From: Plasticicumulans acidivorans
GTDB taxonomy: Bacteria; Pseudomonadota; Gammaproteobacteria; Competibacterales; Competibacteraceae
DNA length: 64,000 nt
NCBI RefSeq assembly: GCF_003182095.1
Contig: NZ_QGTJ01000001.1
Coordinates: forward strand, 520,380-584,379
Reading direction: 5' to 3'
Part shown: in pieces, positions 54,128 to 62,756 of the stretch
How the letters are laid out: each line of letters begins with the position of its first letter
How positions within the stretch are numbered: position 1 is the stretch's first letter
Program-made: the position numbers and the translations under genes
The notes under the pieces: generated by a model
Told to the model about the DNA's origin: nothing
Databases searched by the model: none
The model's input: only the letters and a program-made list of their open reading frames with translations

Positions 54128-55060
54128 CTACCCGGCCGTCGACCTTTCGACCACCGCCGGCGACGCCGGCAGGCAAGCCGGTGACTCATGCTCCGCCCCC
54201 TGCTCACGCAAGCAGGCGAGAAAAGCCTCGCGCGCCGCGTGGCGTCCGGCGTCCTCACGCCAGATCAGCAGTGTATCGACCTGCGCCAGCGCCGCCGGCA
54301 GCGGATGCACCGCGATCGTTCCCAGTCGCCGCGCCGGCTCGACCACGCTCGCCGGCAGCAGCGACACGCCCATGCCGGCCGCCACACAGCCGATGATCGC
54401 CTCGAACGAGCCGAAGCCGCTGATGCGCAGCGGCGCGATGCCGGCCTGCGCCACCCATTGCTCAAGCCGGCGCCGATAGCCGCAGCCGGGCCGGAACGCC
54501 AGCAGGTGCGCTCGCGGCAGATCGTGCGGCGTGCGCACCGGCGCCACGTCAGCCGCAGTGATCAGCACCAGCGTCTCGGTGAACACGCGCTCGCTGCACA
54601 GCTGCGCGTGTTCCTGCGGGGCGCTGACCAGCGCGCAGTCGAGACGATAGGCCAGCACCTCGGCGACGAGCTGATCGCTCGGTCCGGTATCGAGCTGCAG
54701 CTCGACCTGCGGATGGCGGCGATGGAACCCCGCCAGCGCCTGCGGCAGACGCGCCGCCGCCGCCGTTTCCATCGCGCCGATCAGCAGGGGGCCGTGCGGC
54801 GTCTGGTCGACACGCACCGCCTGTTGGGCAGCCTGCGCCAGGCCGAGCAGCTGGCCGGCATAGCCGAGCAGCGTGCGCCCGGCGGGCGTGATCTGCAGGC
54901 GGCGGTTGGCCCGGTGAAACAGCGGCGTGCCGAGGGAGTCTTCGAGCTGACGCAGACGCGCGGTGACGTTCGACTGCACGTAATGCAGGCGCCGCGCCGC
55001 CGCGCTGACGCTGCCCTCCTCGGCCACGGTCTTGAAGATGCGCAGGGATTGCAGGTCCAT
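54128..55060 (-). CDS. LysR-family transcriptional regulator
   Basis: A 310-aa regulator with the N-terminal winged helix (MDLQSLRIFKTVAEEGSVSAAARRLHYVQSNVTARLRQLE) and the two-lobed ligand domain (from about residue 90). ATG 55060 has a GGAG ribosome site. It is divergent from the MFS and MOSC genes. A perfect dyad with the LysR T-N11-A spacing lies between, so it likely controls the transporter and itself. The ligand is unknown. Confidence 0.93.
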   Translation of the reverse strand: MDLQSLRIFKTVAEEGSVSAAARRLHYVQSNVTARLRQLEDSLGTPLFHRANRRLQITPAGRTLLGYAGQLLGLAQAAQQAVRVDQTPHGPLLIGAMETAAAARLPQALAGFHRRHPQVELQLDTGPSDQLVAEVLAYRLDCALVSAPQEHAQLCSERVFTETLVLITAADVAPVRTPHDLPRAHLLAFRPGCGYRRRLEQWVAQAGIAPLRISGFGSFEAIIGCVAAGMGVSLLPASVVEPARRLGTIAVHPLPAALAQVDTLLIWREDAGRHAAREAFLACLREQGAEHESPACLPASPAVVERSTAG

Positions 55061-55112
55061 GAAGACTCCATCCATCATTTTTAGTGATATGTTTACCGCA
55101 TAATCTTTCATT

Positions 55113-55129
55113 ATTCACGATGCGTGAAT
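55113..55129. promoter_or_regulatory. Dyad LysR-type operator between lysR and MFS genes
   Basis: A perfect inverted repeat ATTCACG-ATG-CGTGAAT. The inner part TCACGATGCGTGA has the T-N11-A form of LysR-type regulator sites. It lies 52 nt from the regulator start and 46 nt from the MFS start, within a short AT-rich gap. Confidence 0.75.
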
Positions 55130-55175
55130 CCCTCTAGGCTATCGGCTCCCTCCCGCCTGCGAGCCGAGGTCCGCC

Positions 55176-56360
55176 ATGTCCACCGCCCGCCTCCCCGCCG
55201 AATGGCGCTATCTGCTCGCCGGTGCCGCCGGCACCGCGATCACCATGGGCGTCGGCCGCTTCGCCTACACGCCGCTGCTGCCGCTGATGCAGCACGATCA
55301 CGGGCTCGATGCCGTTGCTGGCAGCTGGCTCGCCGCCAGTCACTTCGGCGGTTACCTCGCCGGGGCACTGCTCGCCGCCTTGTGGCTGCCGGCCCGACGG
55401 CGCGCCGCAGCGTTCATCGGCGGCCTGGTCGCCAGTGTGCTCAGCAGCGCCGGCATGGGCCTGAGTGAAACCTTCACCAGCTGGATGCTGCTGCGCTTCG
55501 TCTCCGGACTCGGTGCCGCCGCCGCGATGGTGCTCGGCGGCGCGCTGGTGCTGGAGCGGCTGCCGGCCACGCAGCGCGCCTTCGGTTCCGGCCTGCTCTA
55601 CGGCGGCATGGCGCTCGGCATCGTCGGCTCGACGCTGGCCATCAACGGCCTCGCCGCCGGCGGCTGGCATGCGCCGGCGATCTGGCTGGCCTGCGCCGCG
55701 GCCTGCACGCCACTGCTGTGGTGCGCGCGCCCGCTGCTCGAAGCGCCACCGAGCTCGGTCGCCGAAGCCCGCACCGCGCTCGAAGCCCGGCCGCTGCATC
55801 TGGGCTGGCTGCTGCTCGCCTACGCCTGCGCCGGTTACGGCTACAGCACCAGTGCCACCTTTCTGCCGCTGATCGTGCGCGGGCTCGGCGTCGGTCCGCA
55901 GATCAGCGCCTGGGTCTGGCTGCTGGTCGGCCTCGCCGCGCTGCCGGCGAGCTTCGCCTGGGGCTGGATCGCCGCCCGCTGCGGCAGCCGCCGTGCGCTG
56001 GACTTCGCCTATCTGGTGCAGGCCGCCGGCGTCGGCCTGCCGCTGCTGCTGCCCAATGCCACCGGGGCGCTGCTCAGCGGTGCGCTGTTCGGGGCGAGCT
56101 TCATCGCCGTGGTCGCGCTGGCGCTGGCGATCGCCCGCGAAGCCGAACCGACGCGCGCCAGCCGCGTCATCGGCCTGATGACGTCGGCCTACGGCCTGAC
56201 GCAGATCCTCGGACCGCTGGTCTCGGCACGGCTGATCGGGCCGCACGACAATTTCAGCTGGCCGCTGGTGCTGGCCAGCGCCTCCCTGCTGCTCGGCTTT
56301 GCCCTGCTGCGCCTCGCCTACCGCCGCCCGCCGCTGCGACTGCTGACGGAGTCCGCCTGA
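55176..56360 (+). CDS. MFS transporter, YbfB/YjiJ family
   Basis: A 394-aa inner-membrane protein with about 12 helices. The N-terminal TAITMGVGRFAYTPLLPLM is the hallmark of the YbfB/YjiJ group, and the later GLMTSAYGLTQILGPLVSARL supports it. The group may export small molecules such as sugars or amino acid derivatives; the substrate is unknown. It is divergent from a LysR regulator with an operator-like dyad between, and its stop shares a base with the MOSC gene start, so MFS and MOSC are coupled. Confidence 0.88.
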   Translation: MSTARLPAEWRYLLAGAAGTAITMGVGRFAYTPLLPLMQHDHGLDAVAGSWLAASHFGGYLAGALLAALWLPARRRAAAFIGGLVASVLSSAGMGLSETFTSWMLLRFVSGLGAAAAMVLGGALVLERLPATQRAFGSGLLYGGMALGIVGSTLAINGLAAGGWHAPAIWLACAAACTPLLWCARPLLEAPPSSVAEARTALEARPLHLGWLLLAYACAGYGYSTSATFLPLIVRGLGVGPQISAWVWLLVGLAALPASFAWGWIAARCGSRRALDFAYLVQAAGVGLPLLLPNATGALLSGALFGASFIAVVALALAIAREAEPTRASRVIGLMTSAYGLTQILGPLVSARLIGPHDNFSWPLVLASASLLLGFALLRLAYRRPPLRLLTESA

Positions 56361-57001
56361 TGCCCATCCGCCTCGAACACCTGCTGAGCGGACGCATCGG
56401 CGTGCTCGCCGAGGCCGGCCACCGCAGTGCGATTTTCAAGACCGCGGTCGACGGCCCCTGCCGGCTGGAACGCGAAGGCCTCGCCGGCGATCAGCAGGCC
56501 GACCGCCGCTGGCACGGCGGCCCCGAGCGTGCGCTGCTGCACTACCCGGCCGAGCATTACGCCACCTGGCGGGCCGAACTGCCGGCCTTCAGCGCGGACT
56601 TCGTCGTCGGCGCCTTCGGCGAGAACCTGTCGACCCATGGCCTGAGCGAAGACACGGTGTACATCGGCCAGCGCTTTCGCCTCGGCAGTGCGCTGATCGA
56701 GGTCAGCCAGCCGCGCCGCCCGTGCTGGAAGCTCGACCATCGCTTCGACCGCCCCGGTTTTTCCCGCACGGTGGAGGCCACCCGCCGCAGCGGCTGGCTG
56801 TACCGCGTACTCGAAACCGGCAGCGTCCGCGCCGGTGACGAGTTCATCGCGGCCGGCGATACGCCCGGTGCACCGAGCGTGCGCGAGGTCTGGGATGCCT
56901 GGCTGCGCACGCCGCCCGATCCACGCCTTGATGCGTTCATGGCGGCCACGCCGACACTGGCCGCGGTCTGGCGCCAGGCGTTTGCCCAGCGGCGCCATTG
57001 A
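56360..57001 (+). CDS. MOSC-domain protein, YiiM-like
   Basis: A 213-aa protein with a MOSC domain, found in enzymes of molybdenum-cofactor sulfur chemistry and N-hydroxylated base reduction (YiiM/YcbX group). The typical segments are GDQQADRRWHGGPERALLHYP, FGENLSTHGLSEDTVYIGQ, and the conserved Cys in SQPRRPCWKLDHRF. A C-terminal 3-alpha region (PSVREVWDAWLR) follows, as in YiiM. It begins in the stop codon of the MFS gene, so it belongs to the same LysR-controlled unit. Confidence 0.9.
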   Translation: MPIRLEHLLSGRIGVLAEAGHRSAIFKTAVDGPCRLEREGLAGDQQADRRWHGGPERALLHYPAEHYATWRAELPAFSADFVVGAFGENLSTHGLSEDTVYIGQRFRLGSALIEVSQPRRPCWKLDHRFDRPGFSRTVEATRRSGWLYRVLETGSVRAGDEFIAAGDTPGAPSVREVWDAWLRTPPDPRLDAFMAATPTLAAVWRQAFAQRRH

Positions 57002-57123
57002 CCCCAATCGGGTCTTATCGGTCGTTCGCTTTTGTTGCGGCGAAACAAAAATGAACTCTCATTTACAACAAGAGGTCATACTACGTCGTAACAGGCCCCC
57101 GGGCCGCCTGACGGAGACCTACG

Positions 57124-57450
57124 ATGAAGACTCTTTCTGCACTGACCCTGTGCGCCACGCTGCTCGCACCGCTGCCGGTTCTGGCCGGCTCGACGACGGA
57201 TGCCATCATCGGTGGCGGCATCGGTGGCGCAGCGGGTGCCGCCATCGGCAACGAGATCGGCGGACGTAACGGCGCCATCATCGGTGGCGCCATCGGCGCG
57301 GCCACCGGCACCGCCATCACCACCCAGCCCGAGCGCCGCCGCACTGAAACACGCGTCGTCGAGGAACGTCGTTACTACGTCGAAGAACCGCGCCGCCCCG
57401 GCCCGCCGCCGTGGGCTCCGGCACATGGCCGTCGCGCCCACGGCTGGTAA
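57124..57450 (+). CDS. Exported glycine-zipper protein
   Basis: A 108-aa protein with a signal peptide (MKTLSALTLCATLLAPLPVLA). Residues about 25-65 are a double glycine-zipper (IIGGGIGGAAGAAIGNEIGG, then GAIIGGAIGAATGTAI) expected to form paired membrane helices. The C terminus is Arg/Pro rich (RRPGPPPWAPAHGRR). Related proteins are outer-membrane or periplasmic stress proteins of the YMGG/17-kDa type. No more specific role can be given. Confidence 0.82.
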   Translation: MKTLSALTLCATLLAPLPVLAGSTTDAIIGGGIGGAAGAAIGNEIGGRNGAIIGGAIGAATGTAITTQPERRRTETRVVEERRYYVEEPRRPGPPPWAPAHGRRAHGW

Positions 57451-57480
57451 CACCCCGGCGGCTTCGCCGGAGCGAAACCC

Positions 57481-57948
57481 TCACTGCAGCAGCACCTTGC
57501 GCATCGCGTAGCGCGTCAGTTCGACACCGGCCCGGCTGACGCGCTGCATCGCCTCGACCTCAAAGCCCTGACGCTCGAAAAACCCCCGCGCCACCTGGCT
57601 CGCCTCGGTTGACAGCGCCTCTGCCCCGAACCCGCGCAGCGCCGCTTCACACTGCCGGTACAGCGCAGCAGCAACGCCGGTGCCGGCCTCAGACGGCGCA
57701 ACGAACAGCAGATCGATGTGGCCATCTGCAGAAAAACCGATGAAACCGGCGATGCAACCATCGCGCTCGGCCACATACACATGCAGCTCTGCCAGCCGCG
57801 CCCTCCAGGCCGCGACATCCGCCGCCATTGGCGCCCATGCCTGTCGCTGCTCGTTGCTGTAATACGCCGCGCCCAGCACGTGCACCGAGCTCGTGAACAC
57901 ATCGATCAGCGCTGGCAGATCAGCGGCTCGATACGCACGTAACAGCAT
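57481..57948 (-). CDS. GNAT-family N-acetyltransferase
   Basis: A 155-aa acetyltransferase. The GNAT core is recognisable: RAYRAADLPALIDVF at the start, AGFIGFSADGHIDLLFVAPSEAGTGVAAALYRQCE, where the V-x2-S-x2-G-x-G-V-A stretch is the acetyl-CoA loop, and ASQVARGFFERQGFEVEAMQRV. It resembles the YafP/PhnO-like group. Substrate unknown. The array-side region upstream of its start contains no other gene. Confidence 0.87.
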   Translation of the reverse strand: MLLRAYRAADLPALIDVFTSSVHVLGAAYYSNEQRQAWAPMAADVAAWRARLAELHVYVAERDGCIAGFIGFSADGHIDLLFVAPSEAGTGVAAALYRQCEAALRGFGAEALSTEASQVARGFFERQGFEVEAMQRVSRAGVELTRYAMRKVLLQ

Positions 57949-58387
57949 CCGGACTCTCCTCAGCCAAAACAGCGCATCACCCGGACTGCAAAGTCATCCG
58001 CATCACGCAAACGATCGCCAAAGGCATCAGCCGCGCCCTGTGCCGGCCATCACATCCCGCCCCGATAGGCCCGCACGAGAATAGACGGGCTCACCATGGC
58101 GGGTCGTGCGGGGCCCCGTAAGGGGCGGCCGGTTCGCAGAGCACTGGTTTCTTCCCCCCCGCACGCCCCGCCGCCATCCCCGCACAGCCATACCTCACAG
58201 GCGATCTCCCACAGCGGAGAGGCGGCCCCATGCCCGTCGCTTGCGCAGACGCTACATCCTCGGAAACACCCGCAAATGGCGCCTGCAGCCTCCAGCAACG
58301 TCAGCGCTGATCGAAACGTCCCCGCGTTTTCAATAGCACCAGCCATTAAAACAGCACTCGCCCGGCCGTATCCGCCGGGCATGTGTT
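57949..58387. other. Gene-free region between GNAT gene and CRISPR array
   Basis: No coding frame here has family features or a sound start. Near its right end, 58316-58352 resembles the CRISPR repeat at 18 of 37 positions and lies exactly one spacer length (35 bp) from the next repeat, so it may be a strongly decayed repeat. The rest shows nothing that I can name. Confidence 0.4.
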
Positions 58388-58569
58388 GTCGTAATTCATT
58401 CTCGGTTTGGCCAACGCTTGAAACGACTAAATACAAGACGGGCAGGCCGGGCAGCAGCCGTCTTAATCCCTTCTCAATCAGGTCAACGCTTTAAACTGTA
58501 ATTGAAAGAATAATTATAGATAGATACATGACGTCTTAATCCCTTCTCAATCAGGTCAACGCTTTAAAC
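58388..58569 (-). CRISPR. Short CRISPR array: three 37-bp repeats, two spacers
   Basis: Two identical 37-bp repeats (58460-58496 and 58533-58569; start GTCTTAATCCCTTCTC, end CAACGCTTTAAAC as read on the plus strand) flank a 36-bp spacer. A third, degenerate copy (58388-58424, 28 of 37 identical by my count) lies 35 bp further left. Degeneracy at the left end and the cas genes on the right imply that the leader is on the right and transcription runs leftward. In that sense the repeat ends GGGATTAAGAC, giving an 8-nt 5' handle ATTAAGAC as in many type I/III systems. The right spacer is AT-rich, unlike the host. Confidence 0.9.
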
Positions 58570-58710
58570 TCACCCCCCTCAAAAAACCTTTTCCACTCAA
58601 GCACCTGCAGAGGGGGTTGCCAAGTTTTCGCGGAGGTCGGGGAGTTAACTGCATCGGTGTCACCTCGGGCATGGGCAGTGGGGTCAGTTTAGGCGTGGTG
58701 GGCGGTGGCG
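58570..58710 (-). promoter_or_regulatory. Candidate CRISPR leader
   Basis: The 141 bp between the youngest-end repeat and cas2 hold no gene. Next to the repeat is an A/T- and pyrimidine-rich stretch. A near-perfect inverted repeat (ACCCCCCTC close to the array, GAGGGGGT near 58611-58618) could form a hairpin. Leader identity is inferred from array polarity; no motif proves it. Confidence 0.4.
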
Positions 58711-59055
58711 TCATCTGGCGGATGGGCGGCGCGGGCGATGTCCGGCGGGGCCGAGGCGCAGCAGGTTGTGGCCGTTGCGCAGCAACAGGATGTCCTCGGG
58801 GAAGATCTGCCGGCCAAGGACGGCGACCTCACCGCGCTCGGGCAGCGGGTAGGCGCGGATATCGTCTTCGCGGGCATCGATGATGTCGTCGAGCTCACGC
58901 AGCAGCACGTCGAGTTCGAGTTCGCTGAAATCGCCGACGAACACGGAATACTGCACGCGGGCGGCGGCGCGCGTCAGGCAGCGGGCGACTTGTGCGAGGC
59001 GTCGCGGGTCGGCGATGTCGTAGCAGATCAGGTAGAGGCTGCGGGCGCGCTTCAT
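58711..59055 (-). CDS. cas2: CRISPR-associated protein Cas2, copy A
   Basis: Cas2 is the structural partner of Cas1 in spacer acquisition. This 114-aa copy shows the ferredoxin-like Cas2 fold: SLYLICYDIADPRRLAQVARCL at the start, with the conserved Asp in YDIAD, then VQYSVFVGDFSELELDVLLREL, and a C-terminal RQIFPEDILLLRNG. A basic tail of about 15 residues follows. It is the last gene of the adaptation operon; its ATG overlaps the stop of the Cas1-like gene (ATGA). It differs from copy B in sequence, so it is not a recent duplicate. Confidence 0.9.
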   Translation of the reverse strand: MKRARSLYLICYDIADPRRLAQVARCLTRAAARVQYSVFVGDFSELELDVLLRELDDIIDAREDDIRAYPLPERGEVAVLGRQIFPEDILLLRNGHNLLRLGPAGHRPRRPSAR

Positions 59056-59824
59056 GTCAGTTCGACCAGCCAGTTATAGAGCCGTGTGTGCAGCAGGCGG
59101 GCAAGACGGCGCAGGCGCGGTACGCGCGCCTCGAACAGCTGCACCAGCTGCCGCTCGTCGACGGCACCCGCGGCCGCCGCACCGTGCTGCAAGCGCTCGA
59201 TCACCGGCAATTGCAGGTCCCAGGCCAGCAGTCGGGTGAAATCGGCAATCGGCTGCAGGCGCTCGCCGAAACTGTGCAGATGCGGAGCATCCAGGCCGAC
59301 GGCAGCCAGCTCTTCGGCCACCAGCGCAGCCAGCCAGCCATACAGATGTTGCTCGCCCCAGCGGCAGACAGCGGCGCTGGCATAGCGCCGCTTGATCGTT
59401 TCCAGGTTACGACTCAGCGCCAGCTCATGGGCGCGACTTGGGTCGAGACCGATGCGCCGGCACAGGGCACGACGGGCATGGCTTTCCATGCCGCGGCACC
59501 AGTCCACGTAGCGGCCGCGCCAGTCCGGGCGTTCGAGCAGATCGCGCAGGCGGTGAAACAGGCTCTCGCGGCTGCCGCAATCACCGAACAGGTAGGCGCG
59601 CACGCCGCCGTCACGATCGAGAAACGTCACGCTGATGCCGTGCTCGGCGCAGGCCAGCAGTGCCGCGGTGCTCCATTCACCGGCACCGCTGAGGACGACG
59701 CGCGACAGCCGCGTCAGCGGGAACAGTTGATCGGCGTGCGCCGGGCGCAGCACACGCAGTGCCGGGCCGTCGAGGCGCACGGCGAGGCCGTGACTGCCCT
59801 GCAGGTACAGCGGGCGCAGGCCGC

Positions 59825-59828
<4 letters not shown>
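59052..59828 (-). CDS. Short Cas1-like protein without catalytic residues
   Basis: A 258-aa protein. Its first ~85 residues (LYLQGSHGLAVRLDG, RLSRVVLSGAGEWSTAALLACAEHGISVTFLDRDGG) align with the N-terminal beta domain of Cas1. The helical domain is shortened and recognisable only weakly, for example AEELAAVGLDAPHLHSFGER around 171-190, echoing the GLDPLLGCLH part of Cas1. The catalytic Glu in a GEG...Y setting, the NRRPPRDPVN loop and the DLIEPLRP Asp segment are missing. It overlaps cas1 upstream and cas2 copy A downstream by ATGA each, so it is translated with them. A dead Cas1 paralogue that pairs with active Cas1 is the simplest reading; another fold partner is possible. Confidence 0.75.
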
Positions 59829-60796
<968 letters not shown>

Positions 60797-60810
60797 CGTC
60801 GCGCCTCCGT

Positions 60811-61101
60811 TCAGCCGACGTAGAAGAAATCCGGGTCGATCGCCGCAGCGGCGCGCCCGAGCGTGCGCGTGCGCTCCCCCTGACCGGCACGCAGTGGCAG
60901 CAGCAGGAAGCGATCCGTGTCGTCGTCCAGCAACGTGCGCATGTCACCGAGCAGCCGCCGGCGTTCGTCGGCATCGAGGAAGCACTCGAACACCGATTTC
61001 TGCCCGCCGCTGGCGTAGCGCTTGAGCAGCAGCAGCGCCTCATGCAAGCGCTGCGCGTCGCTGATGTCGTAGGCGGCGATGTACAGATCGCGGCGGCTCA
61101 T
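60811..61101 (-). CDS. cas2: CRISPR-associated protein Cas2, copy B
   Basis: A 96-aa Cas2 with DLYIAAYDISDAQRLHEALLLLKRYASGGQKSVFECFLDADERRRLL. The conserved Asp is in YDISD; SGGQKSVFE is the second conserved strand. The C terminus is short (AIDPDFFYVG). ATG 61101 is 13 nt after the stop of the unknown 105-aa gene, and cas1 follows 14 nt after. It is more like the short Cas2 of multi-gene type I/III loci than copy A. Confidence 0.9.
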   Translation of the reverse strand: MSRRDLYIAAYDISDAQRLHEALLLLKRYASGGQKSVFECFLDADERRRLLGDMRTLLDDDTDRFLLLPLRAGQGERTRTLGRAAAAIDPDFFYVG

Positions 61102-61114
61102 GGCGGTGTCGCCT

Positions 61115-61432
61115 TCAGAACGGCAGCGTGTCGCGCGGGGTCTGCGGCCACAGCAGCGCCGCCGCTGCGCCGAGGTGGTCGCGCAGGCTGTCGAGCTGCC
61201 GCCGGGCCTGCTGCCCACGCCGCAGCTCGTCGCGCAGCGCACCCAGCACCTCGCGGCTGATCGATGCAGGCCGGCCATCATCCGCCTGCCTGCAGAGCGC
61301 TTCGAGCAACGCCGGCAGGGCGTCGTAGCGCTGCAGGCCGTCAGCGGCCGGCTCGTCGTCCGCGGCCTCAAACACGGCTTCGATGCAGAGGCCGTCCGCC
61401 GTTTCGCGCCAGCCAAAAGCCATCGTCCACAT
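61115..61432 (-). CDS. Unknown 105-aa protein heading the adaptation operon
   Basis: I do not recognise this family. The ATG 61432 has a GGGAG ribosome site. The N-terminal ~35 residues are strand-like (MAFGWRETADGLCIEAVFEA) and the rest is helical and charged (REVLGALRDELRRGQQARRQLDSLRDHLGAAAALL), with a likely amphipathic or coiled-coil helix at 65-95. It lies 13 nt ahead of cas2 copy B and is thus probably co-translated with it. It could be an accessory acquisition factor or a regulator; no motif shows which. Confidence 0.6.
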   Translation of the reverse strand: MWTMAFGWRETADGLCIEAVFEAADDEPAADGLQRYDALPALLEALCRQADDGRPASISREVLGALRDELRRGQQARRQLDSLRDHLGAAAALLWPQTPRDTLPF

Positions 61433-61536
61433 GTTGCAGCTCCCGCGTGTTCCAATAGCGGACAGCATGCCCGCCACGGATCGAGGTGGCGGCAACGGCT
61501 AGCTTGCGAGGACGGTTCACGATGCCGTTCAGTCCG

Positions 61537-62262
61537 TTATGTCGAGACGGTATCCGCCTCGTCCTGAAACAGCGTCTGTGCCACGAAATCGATGAACACC
61601 CGCAGTCGCAGCGACAGCAGGCGGTTGCAAGGCCAGAGCATGCTGAACTGGCCGGCATCGGCGAGATAATCGTCGAGCACACGGCCCAGTCGGCCGTCGG
61701 CCACGGCATCGCGCGCAGAAAGTCCGGCATGCAGGCAATGCCCAGGCCGGCGATCGCGGCGCTGCGCAGGGCTTCCATGTTGTTGCAGGTCAGTGGCGAC
61801 GGGCCGCGCAACGGGTCGACGCCGGCCGCATCACGCAGCGGCCAGCGCTGCAGCTGCTCCGAATGCGGCCAGCGAAAACGCAGGCAATCATGCTGCTGCA
61901 GCTCACCCGGCACTTGCGGTGTACCGCGCCGCTGCAGATACGCCGGTGCAGCACAGAGCAGGCTGTGAAATGCGCTGAGCCGACGCGATTTCAGGCTCGA
62001 ATCGCTCAGCTCGCCGCTGCGGATGACAGCATCCACGCCGTCTTCGAGCAGATCGACGAGGCGGTCGTTGCAGTCGAGATCCAGCTCGATTTCAGGATAA
62101 CGCCGGCGAAATTCGGGAATGACCGGCAGCAGAAAACGGTAGCCGATGGTCGGCACACTGATGCGCAGCCGACCGCGCGGTGAGCGCGGCGTCTGCGCCA
62201 GCATCGCTTCGGCCTCGCGCAGTTCATCGAGAATGTGCCGGCAGCGCGCGTAGAACGCCGGC
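61537..62262 (-). pseudogene. LysR-family regulator remnant
   Basis: The ligand-binding domain of a LysR regulator, lacking about the first 70 residues including the whole DNA-binding helix. The recognisable part runs from FYARCRHILDELREAEAMLA through RGRLRISVPTIGYRFLLPVI to GLGIACMPDFL. One base appears to be missing near 61711-61717; past that point the original C terminus (LWPCNRLLSLRLRVFIDFVAQ, stop at 61537) continues in another frame. Both defects mark a dead gene. Its 5' break adjoins an MFS fragment. Confidence 0.8.
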
Positions 62263-62450
62263 GATCGGCCATGCCCTCGGGCGGCAGTGCGGCAGCACTC
62301 ACCTGGATCACCAACGCCTTCATGCTCAGTTTCGGCAGCACCCTGATGGCCGCCGGAACGCTGGCTGATCGCTTAGGTCGCAAACGGGGGTTCGTCTTCG
62401 GCATCGGCCTGTTCAGCGCGGTATCGCTGCTGCTCGGGCTGGCGCCCTCC
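62262..62450 (+). pseudogene. MFS transporter fragment (DHA2 type)
   Basis: About 60 codons resemble helices 2-3 of an EmrB/QacA-type drug exporter: SAAALTWITNAFMLSFGSTLMAAGTLADRLGRKRGFVFGIGLFSAVSLLLGLAPS. Both ends are missing. It begins within a few bases of the truncated 5' end of the lysR remnant, so a deletion has removed the shared intergenic region and both gene starts. Confidence 0.75.
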
Positions 62451-62700
62451 ATGGCTCGCCACCGGCGATCTCAACAGCGCAGCCCGACTGCTGCCGCAGC
62501 TGTCGCGCACAACGCTGGAACAGAGTTCCGCGACCGGCATCCAGCGCCTCAGCTATGTGCTGATCGCCGCGACTCTCGCCTCCGCCGGTACTCTCGCCTC
62601 CGTCGGTACTGTCTTCATCCTGCTGCGGCAGTGGCCAGCCGCCACTTGGACAGTCGAGCAGCCGCTCACTCAGCAGGTGGCGTCCAGCCCCTGCGTACCC
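62451..62700 (+). pseudogene. Fragment of an unidentified coding region
   Basis: An open frame without a start reads WLATGDLNSAARLLPQLSRT and ends in a hydrophobic stretch SYVLIAATLASAGTLASVGTVFILL, like a C-terminal membrane helix. I cannot name its parent family. It is out of frame with the MFS fragment before it, and it carries an 18-bp tandem duplication. Confidence 0.4.
62572..62607 (+). repeat. 18-bp tandem duplication
   Basis: Two adjacent 18-bp copies (62572-62589 and 62590-62607) differ at a single base. They lie in the decayed coding fragment and encode the doubled TLASAG/TLASVG. Confidence 0.85.
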
Positions 62701-62713
62701 AGGTTCGACAAAC

Positions 62714-62745
62714 AAAAAACCCTGCCGGCAAGGGCAGGGTTTTTT
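62714..62745. terminator. Bidirectional terminator after tRNA-Ser
   Basis: A symmetric structure: six As, stem CCCTGCC/GGCAGGG with 6-nt loop, then six Ts. It can stop the leftward tadA-tRNA-Ser transcript and anything running rightward out of the pseudogene region. Confidence 0.93.
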
Positions 62746-62756
62746 GTTTATTCAGT

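Noticed and set aside
58050..58436. 128-codon frame near the CRISPR array
   Set aside because: It runs through the degenerate repeat and its composition is Gly/Arg/Ala-rich without motifs.
58613..58649. Possible extra CRISPR repeat on the right side of the array
   Set aside because: Only short patches (AGGTC, TTAAC) match and the implied spacer would be 43 bp, outside the 35-36 bp spacing of the array.
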